Shown here in pieces: positions 8,998-16,738 of a stretch of DNA of 21,055 nucleotides; positions within the stretch are counted from its first letter, which is position 1, and each line of letters starts with the position of its first letter. This stretch comes from Chara braunii (Eukaryota > Streptophyta > Charophyceae > Charales > Characeae). A model generated the notes under the pieces. The model saw only the letters and a program-made list of their open reading frames with translations. It made no database searches and was not told the DNA's origin. The stretch covers positions 199,059 through 220,113 of the forward strand of contig BFEA01000230.1 in assembly GCA_003427395.1 (NCBI GenBank). Reading direction: 5' to 3'. The translations under genes and the position numbers were made by a program.

Positions 8998-9178
8998 TTA
9001 AACCGCAAGTACGCACGAGATAGTCACCTATCATACGGCTTGCTACACGAAACTCGTCGCCTCGTCCGGAAACTTCGGGGCCAGCGGACCGGCAGTAAAA
9101 AAACATCGGCAGCCAGCATCGTGTTTCGGCCTACGAAAGGGGCCTGCGGCTGATGTATGGCGTGTACGGGTGGTTACA
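8998..9178. mobile_element. Possible diverged TTAA-type TIR element (~173 bp)
   Basis: TTAA followed by ACCGCAAGTACGCAC starts at 8998. The complement of 9160-9174 reads ACCACCCGTACACGC, about two-thirds identical and placed at the family's usual size. The right flank is TACA, not TTAA. The left end overlaps the domain V-like fold at 9000-9041, so one of the two readings may be coincidental. Confidence 0.3.
9000..9041 (-). ncRNA. Group II intron domain V-like fold (relic)
   Basis: On the minus strand AAGCCGTA (9041-9034) pairs with TGCGGTTT (9007-9000) over 8 bp, giving the AGC/GUU pairing typical of domain V. Above it GATAG/CTATC closes a GTGA (GNRA) tetraloop, and a CG bulge (9017-9016) sits in the right place. 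Domain V is the catalytic hairpin of group II introns. This copy has 8 extra nucleotides (9008-9015) beside the bulge, so it would not be canonical. It lies 470 bp from the RT relic but on the opposite strand, so it is either from another intron or was rearranged. Confidence 0.4.
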
Positions 9179-9847
9179 CCCCACCAGTGTGGCCCCGGGC
9201 AGCTTGAGAAAGCAAGAAAGCCGGTCCGAAAAGCTCAGAGGCTCGAGGCAACCGGACCAAATTGGCTGGCAGTGCCAGTCAGATTGAAAAGACAAAAAAA
9301 AAAGGACCAAGCTTGGCGTGCAGGGTGAAGCCGCCAGCCTTGGATGTAAACCGGTGGTTTAAGGCTGGGAGAGCCATAGCCACTGCCCTTACTATGCCTG
9401 TTCATGTCTGTTGCAAGGTATATATCCCTCTCTCCTTCTTAACTACCACTGCACCCAAAGCAAAATCGTCAAAGGCTGGGACATCCCGACAACCAACCAC
9501 GGGGTGGGCTGGACTCCAGCTGATCGGTTCCAGTGGGAGAAACTGACGAATGACCCCTTGTCCCTTATCTAACAGTCGGATGCCTGATAGGCTCTGCACC
9601 GCAGTGCTGGTGGCCTCGGAGGGAAGAAGACAAAGCACGTGAAAAGAGATACCGACCCTTTCCGGCCTCCGGAACGCGAGCCAATTCACAGCTTATCAAA
9701 CAGGGTTGCGTGACGCATTCACTCCCCTCTTCCATCTAGTCGAGTCTATTTAGGAGGGATGTCCTCGTCCAGGTCCTTGCCCAGTTGGTAAATAAACTTC
9801 AACGTTACGTGTCCTTGATGCCAGACATCACAAGGGGTCCTATTTAC
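9179..9847. other. Gene-free stretch
   Basis: No gene recognised. The foldback at 9334-9368 is listed separately. A 95-codon minus-strand ORF (9402-9689) has no identifiable motif and overlaps a 94-codon plus-strand ORF, so neither is called. Confidence 0.4.
9334..9368. repeat. Foldback ending in a TTAA-type terminus
   Basis: CCAGCCTT (9334-9341) is complementary to AAGGCTGG (9361-9368). Nested inside, TAAACC pairs with GGTTTA around GGT. The right half, GGTGGTTTAAG, resembles the right end of the TTAA-flanked family. Confidence 0.55.
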
Positions 9848-10046
9848 TTAAACCGCCAGTAATTCCGAGCCACATTTGCCCGGGGCTACAAAACGCCCTT
9901 CGCACCAACGAAAAACGAACCAGTGCAGTCTCCGTTTTCGCTGGCGTCACCAGCCATTTTGCTTCAGCTGCCAACGCCCCCGAAAGTTGCAGGAGTATGC
10001 AAGGTCCGTCCGAGAAAGATTGCCGGAAATCGTACTGGTCGTGTAA
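9848..10046. mobile_element. TTAA-type TIR element (191 bp)
   Basis: TTAA (9848-9851) is followed by ACCGCCAGTAATTCCG. The complement of the right end (ending at 10042) reads ACGACCAGTACGATTTCCG, matching with a two-base indel. The right flank is GTAA (10043-10046), one base off TTAA. The interior is GC-rich with no coding capacity. Size and ends match the better-preserved copy at 1787-1971. Confidence 0.55.
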
Positions 10047-10725
10047 ACCACCCGTAGGTCCAGTACATTCGACGTCCCCCTGCAGCAAACGGCTAACAAC
10101 CAACGACTCACAATGCTCCGTCCACGGCTAACACTATAGACATTTACATCGAACGTGCTCAAATTGCCCAATCGCACGACAGCCGACGACAGGGCAGCCA
10201 TTCGAGCCCAAAAATTCTTAAGCCAATCAGCAGTCAGGGATCAGCATCGCACAGCCAAAACACACCAGCCGGGGCCACGTAGACAGTCCGCAGCTGGAAA
10301 GCGTTAGTGTGTTTGGGAATAAGCCATCTTTCCAGTCCATGAATTTTCCTATCAAAATAACTGAAAGAAGGTTCCAACACAAAGGCGCTAGCACAAGCAA
10401 AAATGACTGAAAACTCTTCTTGCGAGAGCCTACGAAGGCCTCTAGCGAGCCTCTGGAGGCTCGCCACAGAGTTCGATACAAATATAGGAAACATCGAATT
10501 AGAATGGACAATTTAGAGTCGGATTTCTTAATAAAGAAACAGAGCTCAAACTTGTTAAACGCAAGTCAACTTTCGAGACTCCCATTCCTCCAGGCCGTGT
10601 TTTGTTTGGGCGAGGACAGTAGTCGGGGTCATATGATTGTGATCTAATCCATGATTGTATCTAACCCATCTCCACCAATGCATGTGGCAAGGACGCCAGC
10701 TGGTTGCTCAATTCCAGCTAATCAT
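10047..10725. other. Gene-free stretch with a perfect hairpin
   Basis: GCGAGCCTC (10445-10453) and GAGGCTCGC (10456-10464) form a perfect 9-bp stem with a 2-nt spacer. Overlapping minus-strand ORFs at 10227-10511 have no recognisable motif. Nothing else is supported. Confidence 0.5.
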
Positions 10726-10947
10726 TTGATCCACCAGTACATCCGATCCGGGGCTCTCGGTGCCCATTCCACAACGTTTCCGCTTGAACGAGTTAATTCC
10801 AGCGCCCCATACCTGTCCGTCGCAGCGGAGCGCATGCCACAACTTTTTCGCTTGAATGAATTTATTCCAGCGCCCCATACCTGTTCATCGCAGCACGTCG
10901 CCGTGCGCATGCAGCCGCGAATGTTCCGAAGCACTGCGGTGGTTTAA
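10726..10947. mobile_element. TTAA-type TIR element with internal tandem repeat
   Basis: The left end TTGA-TCCACCAGTACATCCG (10726-10745) matches the complement of the right end, TTAA-ACCACCGCAGTGCTTCGG, with a two-base insertion. The right flank is TTAA (10944-10947), the left is TTGA. The body is about 214 bp, longer than other copies because it contains a ~68-bp tandem duplication. Confidence 0.5.
10765..10900. repeat. Tandem duplication, ~68 bp unit, inside the TIR element
   Basis: Unit 1 starts at 10765 and unit 2 at 10833. Both read CA(T/G)-CC-ACAAC-TTT-CGCTTGAA, then ATTCCAGCGCCCCATACCTG and CGCAGC. Differences are scattered substitutions, so the duplication is not recent. Confidence 0.85.
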
Positions 10948-11230
10948 TTGAAGAACCATGCTGGCCAGCACCACCTTTGTCCACGGTAAAGATTATGCCC
11001 GCGTGGTGATCGACTCGCGTCGTGGTCACATTGATTTCCATCAAGTATGACTATCATCAAGGAAGTGCATGCCGGAATGCCGGCACTGCATTTTCCTACC
11101 AGGTGGAAATGGCAATGCTGCATTTTTGCTTTGCCCGGCGTCTCTAGTCATTCCAGTCCGGTTGCCGCAGGCGTCTTTGAGTTTTCCGGAGAATCTTGGT
11201 CGAGATTCTAAAGTTGGCTCAGGCCCGATG
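10948..11230. other. Gene-free stretch
   Basis: No gene or repeat is recognised. GCCGGAATGCCGGC (11070-11083) is a short near-palindrome. Confidence 0.4.
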
Positions 11231-11426
11231 TTTTGCACCACCAGTATATTTTTCGCTGGACATCCATCCAAAGGCCAAACAGGTTGCCGAGGCAAAACAC
11301 GCCTTGCAGGCAGCTCATTTTGTAAACGGATAGATGTCCAGCAAAGCAGGGCCCAGGTATTTCCCAAGAATCACTATGCATGCTACAACTTTGATTCTCT
11401 AGCTGGGAAACGTATTGGTCGTTTAA
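11231..11426. mobile_element. TTAA-type TIR element (186 bp) with inner inverted repeat
   Basis: The left end ACCACCAGTATATTT (11237-11251) corresponds to the complement of the right end, ACGACCAATACGTTT (ending 11422). The right flank is TTAA (11423-11426), the left TTGC. Internally CGCTGGACATCCATCC (11254-11269) is nearly the complement of 11328-11343 (GGATAGATGTCCAGC), so it carries a second, subterminal inverted repeat. It has no coding capacity. Confidence 0.55.
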
Positions 11427-11481
11427 CACAAAAGGCACGGGGCCAAACGTATTGGTCGTTTAACACAAAAGGCTCAAGGCC
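11408..11481. repeat. 37-bp tandem duplication of a TIR element end
   Basis: AAACGTATTGGTCGTTTAAC, followed by ACAAAAGGC and GGCC, occurs at 11408-11444 and 11445-11481 with only a few differences. The duplicated unit contains the right terminus and TTAA flank of the element ending at 11422. Confidence 0.9.
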
Positions 11482-11609
11482 CCGTGACCCTGTGTCCAGT
11501 TACCTGCCCCTCGATAAGCCAATCACATTTGAGCAAAGCACCCTCACATTGGTTTTAGGAACAAAGTCTATTCTTGTTTTGCTTTATTATGTTACTATGG
11601 GAAGCCCAC

Positions 11610-11612
<3 letters not shown>

Positions 11613-11659
<47 letters not shown>
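11613..11659. repeat. (GA)n microsatellite between imperfect direct repeats
   Basis: About 23 GA units. The sequence before it (AGTCTATTCTTGTTTTGCTT, about 11566) resembles that after it (AGTCTTCTTTTGCTTTGG, about 11671), a possible direct repeat of around 30 bp flanking the array. Confidence 0.85.
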
Positions 11660-11661
<2 letters not shown>

Positions 11662-11849
11662 ACATTGTTTAGTCTTCTTTTGCTTTGGTTAATATCTACC
11701 TAGGGAAAAGCGGTCCTTGAAAGATTCTCACAGCGGGCCCACAGAAAAGAAGTCCAGTGGGGTCCTTTCTTGGATTTCGGGGGCTCTTGGTACAGTTGGT
11801 GTTGGCTCGGCTTTATGAACGGGATATTATTCCGCTGCGGGTTAGTTTC

Positions 11850-11982
11850 ACGCCGCACCTCCATTGCAGAAAGTCTTGTACAGCAGTGTCGGGCAGATTC
11901 AACCAGGCAGTGTACATTTCCATGTTCTATCGAAAGATCCATTTGATTTTGCTCATCCTGTCCATGGACGTCGCGTGAGGCC
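11850..11982 (+). repeat. Type C repeat, diverged copy with traces of both ends
   Basis: Core at 11907-11961 (GGCAGTGTACATTTCCATG ... TTTTGCTCATCCTG). Upstream CGCACCTCCATTGCAGAAAG resembles the left interior of the 7425 element, and downstream GCGTGAGGCC (11973-11982) resembles its right end, so this looks like a decayed complete element. Confidence 0.6.
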
Positions 11983-12009
11983 AGCCAGGAGGTTGGAGAC
12001 TAGACATTC

Positions 12010-12080
12010 TTTCTCCATCCCTCTCTTTCTCTCTCCCTCTCTCTCTCACACACACACACACGAAAAAAAAAGAAAAGGAA
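12010..12080. repeat. Compound (CT)n(CA)n(A)n microsatellite
   Basis: CT-rich run, then (CA)n, then an A-rich run with G interruptions that leads directly into the next type C core. Confidence 0.9.
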
Positions 12081-12086
12081 AAAGAG

Positions 12087-12140
12087 TCACTGTATATTTC
12101 CACGGACGATTCATTCCGATTTTGCACATCCTATTGATCG
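12087..12140 (+). repeat. Type C core copy
   Basis: TCACTGTATATTTCCA followed by GATTCATTCCGATTTTGCAC and ATCCTA. The middle (TGTTCTGGCTGAA in other copies) is shortened. It sits immediately behind a (CT)(CA)(A) microsatellite. Confidence 0.7.
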
Positions 12141-12142
12141 TA

Positions 12143-12144
12143 GC

Positions 12145-12195
<51 letters not shown>

Positions 12196-12217
12196 ACACA
12201 CACAAAAAAAAAAAAAA
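12143..12217. repeat. Compound (CT)n(CA)n(A)n microsatellite
   Basis: GTAGCC followed by (CT)n, (CA)n with one GA, then about 14 A residues, running into a type C core at 12218. The preceding GCCT resembles the start of the type C left end (GCCTCGCT). Confidence 0.95.
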
Positions 12218-12297
12218 GTGTGCCATGTGTATTTCCATGTTCTGGCTGAAGATTCTTTCCAATTTTGCTCATCCTATGCACACACACACACACACAG
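12218..12297 (+). repeat. Type C core copy with (CA)n tail
   Basis: TGTATTTCCATGTTCTGGCT then GAAGATTC and TTTTGCTCATCCTATG, ending in (CA)n at 12279-12297. It shares the downstream ACCGACATTGCCACGCTTC with the copy at 12996, so those two copies are closely related. Confidence 0.8.
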
Positions 12298-12317
12298 ACC
12301 GACATTGCCACGCTTCA

Positions 12318-12367
12318 CCAAATGAGATTGAATCTTCCACTGCCCCAACATGGAAATATACACTGCA
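12318..12367 (-). repeat. Type C core copy, inverted
   Basis: Read on the minus strand this gives GCAGTGTATATTTCCATGTT, then GAAGATTCAATCTCATTT. It is head-to-head with the next copy. Confidence 0.7.
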
Positions 12368-12370
12368 AAA

Positions 12371-12430
12371 TAATGCGGCAGTGTATACTTCCATATACCA
12401 GCAACAAATTCGTTCTCATTTTCCAAATTA
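12371..12430 (+). repeat. Type C core copy
   Basis: GGCAGTGTATACTTCCATAT, then ATTCGTTCTCATTTTCCAAA. With the inverted copy it forms a 16-bp near-perfect palindrome (12351-12366 against 12378-12393, one mismatch). Confidence 0.7.
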
Positions 12431-12800
12431 TGATTTATGTACATCATAAAGTGCGCAGTGGTCCTCAGGTGATCCCCCCCCCAGGGCCCAGCAGAAACCA
12501 ACGGTGCATGGGAGCTTCTTGGTACCGCACGGTTCTTTTCCTTTTTCCTTTTTGTGTTGTTCACGTAGTCTTGTGCATCGTTTTGCACGTCCTGAAGATT
12601 GTACGCGAGCGTGGGGGACCGGGCTCCTGCAGAATATCCCGAAAGATTGTTCGTAGCTGGGCGGCGTTGGGCCCCTTGCATCAAGCAAAAGCGCAGGTCC
12701 GACCCTTCTAGAAACATTCCAGGTTGCAGGTTCGTCTCGGGGCTATCTAACGTGCAGTCGTTTGACAACGCATAGAGTGATTTTGCAGCAAGGACGGTAT
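12431..12800. other. Gene-free spacer within the repeat cluster
   Basis: Contains a short C run (12474-12482). No gene: the long minus-strand ORF across 12274-13014 is assembled from repeat and low-complexity sequence. Confidence 0.5.
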
Positions 12801-12827
12801 CGTCTCTCTCTCTCTCTCTCTCTCTCA
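12801..12827. repeat. (CT)n microsatellite
   Basis: About 13 CT units ending CACGCAGC, about 75 bp upstream of the next type C core. Confidence 0.95.
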
Positions 12828-12900
12828 CGCAGCAATCTTTGCAACAGCCAGCTCCCTCGTCCATACCCACACCAGGATTTCTTTTCAATGTATGTCCATC

Positions 12901-12955
12901 GCGGTGTATCTTCCTATGTTCTTGCAGAAGATTCCTTCTCATTTTGCACATTGGC
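12901..12955 (+). repeat. Type C core copy
   Basis: GCGGTGTATCTTCCTATGTT, then CTTGCAGAAGATTCCTTCTC and ATTTTGCACATT. It is closest to the core of the element at 7039-7160 (both have CTTGCAGAAGAT and TTTTGCACATT). Confidence 0.8.
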
Positions 12956-12974
12956 ATGCTGCTCAGTGGATGCA

Positions 12975-13080
12975 CACATGAAAAAAGAAGAAGTGTGGTG
13001 GTGTATATATCCATGTTCTGGCTGAAAGATTCATTCCGCTTTTGCTCATCCTACACATACGCACACCGACATTGCCACGC
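12975..13080 (+). repeat. Type C core copy with A/G-rich head
   Basis: CACATGAAAAAAGAAGAAG leads into GGTGTATATATCCATGTTCT, GGCTGAAAGATTCATTCCGC and TTTTGCTCATCCTA. The downstream ACACCGACATTGCCACGCTT matches the copy at 12218. The head recalls the CACATGCAGAAAAGAC left interior of the 7425 element. Confidence 0.8.
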
Positions 13081-13209
13081 TTCCTGCTGTGTATAGGTAG
13101 GACGGGTGCAGCTTCGCCACGCTGGGTCCACTCATATTGATAAAGCACTACCTACACCACCTTCCTGAGGCTAACTCTAAATTTTGGTCGGATTCCACTG
13201 ACCCCAAGA

Positions 13210-13860
13210 AAAAAAAAAGCATCGCCGTGCCGTGGTCGTCATCGCCATCACCATCTTCGCCCACCGCACCATCATCATCACCCTCCAGCCACACCATCAT
13301 TGTGGCCCTCCATCCACACCATCGTCATCATTTCCTCCTCTTCTTACTCTTCGGTTCTTTCTTTTGTTTTTTTTTCTTCCATCTCTTCTTCTTCGTCGTC
13401 TTCCTCTTCCTCTTCGACTTCTTCGTGCTCTGCCATAGCGCACTTCTTTCACCTCCTTGCTCCGTCATAGTGGTGCCCTCTCTCCTCCCCTTCCTCCATC
13501 AGTCTCCCTCCCTCCACATAGTCTCCCTTTCTCCTTCCGGCCCCATCTCCTCCCCCCACATCACTCGCCCTCCATCCACAGTCTCCCTCTTGCCCCCATC
13601 CTCCATCACTCCCTCCACGTACTCTACCTCTCCTTCCTCCCCCACATCTCCCTCTCTCTTCCTCCACATCAATCTCCACAACAGTCTCCCTTCAGTCTCC
13701 TTCCCCCCCCCCCCCTCTATCAGTAAACCTCCCCCCATGTACTTACCTCTCTCCTTCCTCCGCCATAGCTCCCCCCCTCCCTATGAGTATCCCCCCCTCC
13801 TACTCCTCCAGTCTCCCTCCCCCCTCCTACAAAACCGGACAACCCCCTAATCTACCCTGC
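13210..13860. repeat. Pyrimidine-rich low-complexity tract
   Basis: The plus strand is dominated by C and T: CATC/ACC-rich first (13230-13330), then TTC-rich (13330-13430), then CTCC- and CCCTCC-type runs, with a C13 run near 13704. The long plus-strand ORF here (237 codons) would encode almost only Ser, Pro, Leu and Phe and is a composition artefact. Confidence 0.85.
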
Positions 13861-13912
13861 TCCTGCACCCCCTACCCCCCGGAAAAGCTAGGTTTTCATA
13901 TAATTTTTCTAA

Positions 13913-13916
<4 letters not shown>

Positions 13917-13953
<37 letters not shown>
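13917..13953. repeat. (GATT)9 microsatellite
   Basis: Nine perfect GATT units following an AT-rich stretch. Confidence 0.95.
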
Positions 13954-14542
13954 CCGGGGGCGCAAACACATACACACACGGGCACGTCCGGCCGAACGTC
14001 CAGGGAGGGGGAACCAAACGTTTCACCGTTAAGGCTTTCCTCCGTTCGGCCGAACCCAAATGCAAGTTGTACCCTAAAGAAAGCAAAACGAAACAAGTTC
14101 GAATGAAGAAAAAAAAACGATCATTTCCAGAGTAACTCTTACGATTGAAACTAGTCAATACCAGCTGTACTCTCACAAACTGCTTCCAGCACGCTGTCCA
14201 TCGAAACAGCAGGCCAGTGACCACTGAGACAATTGACTCAATGCCCCAACAAACACACGCCTGAAGAAAAGAACACACATTAGATACAGTGCTTACAAGA
14301 CATGGACTCTCCACACCAAGACATCAGTTAAGAGAGCCAGGCTTCTCTTCTGATTAAAGCCTCCAACCATTGCTGAAACAAAACTTTGTCCGTACAACAC
14401 CCGCATGCACAAACACTTCCCCTGACTACCTCACAAAACTCCAGAACGATTTTCCATGTCCTTGCTTACTACCAAATTTCACCGCTGACAGATCAGCCAT
14501 AGGTACACAGAAAGAACATATGTGCATGTACAAGCATAAACG

Positions 14543-14545
<3 letters not shown>
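13954..14545. other. Gene-free stretch with a possible splice acceptor
   Basis: GGCCGAACG and CGTTCGGCCG (about 13990 and 14042) form an inverted pair. On the minus strand TGTTCTTTTCTTCAG (14258-14272) resembles a 3' splice site, and the following minus frames are open for about 30-40 codons. No product is recognisable. Confidence 0.3.
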
Positions 14546-14609
<64 letters not shown>

Positions 14610-14612
14610 ACA
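14546..14612. repeat. Compound (CT)n(CA)n microsatellite
   Basis: About 20 CT units followed by about 14 CA units. No type C core follows this one. Confidence 0.95.
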
Positions 14613-14665
14613 TGCGTGGGCACATGTGTCCATCTCGCTGCGGACAACTAGAGGCAAGCACATTC

Positions 14666-14668
<3 letters not shown>

Positions 14669-14704
<36 letters not shown>

Positions 14705-14710
14705 CACACA
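14669..14710. repeat. (CA)n microsatellite
   Basis: CA repeats with a single CG interruption. Confidence 0.95.
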
Positions 14711-16100
14711 GGAGCAAGGGGGTGCAACAAGACAAGAACACCACCAATTGCCTCATGGTATATTTTCCCCACTGACGCAGCCATCTTCCAGGAATTCTCA
14801 ATCCCCAATGTGACTAGATCCACGCCACTGCTCTGATTGCTGAGACCTGAACAACTGCAGTCAATTCAAGTACTTCCATGCAATCAGAGCCATCTTCTCC
14901 AAAGAGAACATATCCCATACAGCATAGATCAGGCGGTCCGTGTGTCAACCACCTGGCTCACACCTCCGCAATTCCAGGCAGCTGCCCATAGTGGAAATAA
15001 TCTCATCCGGATGCACAACGCTCACTGCAGTCCTTGCCGCATTCCTTTTAGTGATCAAACTCACAAGGAGAACACTCTGTCCTGGCGATCCCCTTCCGAA
15101 GTCCATCACACTGCAAATTCCGACCCAAAACAGAACCAACGAAGGGGGCCCATTAGTATGGCTTCAACACAGCCCAGCACACTAGTCACGCGACTCACAC
15201 CCTCCACCCCACACAAGAAAGAGCCTCACAGGATCAACCTACCGCAAAAAGTACACAGCGCAAAATATGAAATATGAACAGAAACAGAAAAATATAGCAG
15301 TCCACCCACAGTCCAATTCACCCAACTGCATGACACCATACCTCATGACAGTTCCTGACCGACACGACTTGCAGTGCCAGTACCTCCCAGCATCATTTCC
15401 CCAATGCTGGGTTTTGCCCACACACAAAATAGCAAAGTGTCCTGGAGTTCGTGGAGTTCGGACGTAGTGGTGCCAGCCATGCACAGTGCATTTGCACTCC
15501 AATGTTCTTGTCGAGAGGATTCCACATGTCTTAACATCCTGTCCGACTCCCGGTCACAACATTGCAAGGTACCATAGTGTCCCGGTCTAGTAGCTCGACA
15601 GGTCAAGCCTGGGGCGTAAGTCCGGTTGGCCTGTAGATCCGCAAGCTCTGCACAGTCCAGTCAATTCTAGTCGGTCCTTGCACTATGTCCGAGTCAGGAG
15701 CCCAAGTCATATAAAAGTATGTGAGCATTCCAGATGCACCGTATGCTAATCATGGCCTGCACATTAGGGTACTGGTCTGGAAAGTCTAAGATTTGGTTAA
15801 GCCTCGCCTATGGAGTTCCATCTGCAGCAACGTGTCATCAACACGCTTTTCACTTGAGTTTGTCGGAGGAGCACTGTTATGACATTGTGCAGCTAATTAC
15901 TACAGGTGGCTTCAAGTGTATTGTCAACTAGTGGTAGACAACCAGCCACAGCACCATCATCAACAAGAGTTTTGATTTTGAAATTATGTCACCCTCTACT
16001 TTGCACGATGTACCCTACATCCATGAATGTTCACCAATTTTCATGTCCAAGGAAATGAGAGCAAAACGACACCCATTCTCATAACCCCTCCCCGGGGCAG
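14711..16100. other. No established gene; protein-like minus-strand segments
   Basis: Several minus-strand stretches translate into mixed-composition sequence: about 14730-14830 (VTLGIENSWKMAASVGKIYH), 14850-15085 in one frame with a single internal TGA (includes IISTMGSCLELRRCEPGG, then LIYAVWDMFSLEKMALIAW), and 15343-15660. They lie in different frames and are separated by stops. They could be exons or a decayed gene, but I cannot name a family and run lengths are within chance. Plus-strand ORFs here have low support. Confidence 0.25.
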
Positions 16101-16243
16101 TCGACCTCCAGTAGTGCAAGCCTATGTACAGGACCATGTTAATTGGTCGGTGCAAAACAAGGTTGTTGGGATGGGCTATGTACAGGACCATATTAATTGG
16201 TCGGTGCAAAACAGGATTGTTGGGATGGGCACTGGTCGTTTAA
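16101..16243. mobile_element. Weak TTAA-type TIR element candidate
   Basis: The right end CACTGGTCGT-TTAA (16230-16243) matches the family. A possible left end, CGACCTCCAGTAGTGC, starts at 16102 but is poorly conserved and lacks TTAA. The body consists mostly of a tandem duplication. Confidence 0.3.
16122..16229. repeat. 54-bp tandem duplication
   Basis: CTATGTACAGGACCAT starts both units (16122 and 16176), and both end TTGTTGGGATGGG. There are only three substitutions between units. The minus-strand text GTTTTGCACCGACCAA resembles GTTTTGCACCACCAGT at 11230-11245, tying it to the TIR element there. Confidence 0.95.
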
Positions 16244-16429
16244 GACCGTGCTTGGACAACGAGAGCTCAAATGTGAGCATGAACGTGCCCGCCTCGAGTG
16301 AACATAACTATTTCTTTTTGTATTTTTCATTTTTTTCTAGCACACATACACAATCCAGCAACTTGACTACAAATCCATCGGCAATATAAAGAGATTGTGC
16401 AGAGAGGTGGCAGAGCTTGTCTTGCTTAC

Positions 16430-16738
16430 CTGAGGTTGCCAGAATACCTTCCGACTCTGTCGAAACGACGAACTGCCCGTTGTGGATCTCAGCCCCCAAA
16501 GGATGCTCCCAAAACATGACATTAGCCCCAGACAGAGCTTCATGCGGCACCACGATCAGAACGATCTTTTGCATCTGAGCACTTTTCGAGAAGATAAAAG
16601 ACGAAGACAATGTTTCCCTTCTCCGTCTTTGAGGTCCCGCAACAGATGATGCAAATCCTCTACTCTCCTTGACCAGCTCCGCTCCCCAAACTCCAAATAA
16701 GACAAGCAAGTCAGCTTGACTGTGTCATCATCTGCCAT
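16430..16738 (-). CDS. Possible exon(s) of an unknown minus-strand gene
   Basis: I do not recognise a family. On the minus strand an ATG at 16738 opens MADDDTVKLTCLSYLEFGER and runs about 60 codons. A second frame begins MQKIVLIVVPHEALSGANVM and continues to VVSTESEGILATS, where CTCAG|GTAAGC (boundary 16430/16429) is a very good 5' splice site. The two frames could be joined by a short intron (about 90 nt) from a GTAGAG donor to a pyrimidine-rich ...GTGCTCAG acceptor just before the second ATG, but that is inference. Against it: the length is within chance, no downstream exon is certain, and codon bias could not be tested. It could equally be a gene relic. Confidence 0.25.

Noticed and set aside
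11864-12325. 153-codon plus-strand ORF with recurring VYFHVLAEDSF-like text
   Set aside because: The recurring peptide is the translated core repeat, and HTHT/SLSL runs come from CA and CT arrays.
12274-13014. 246-codon minus-strand ORF
   Set aside because: It runs through type C cores, CT/CA arrays and spacers; the repeated peptide patterns are repeats read in frame, not a domain.
13137-13850. Longest plus-strand ORF in the region (237 codons)
   Set aside because: It lies in a pyrimidine-rich low-complexity tract and encodes almost only Ser, Pro, Leu, Phe and His; composition explains the open frame.
14837-15277. 146-codon plus-strand open frame
   Set aside because: It begins at a TTG rather than an ATG and is rich in Thr, Pro, Gln and Ser with no motif; minus-strand text looks more protein-like there.
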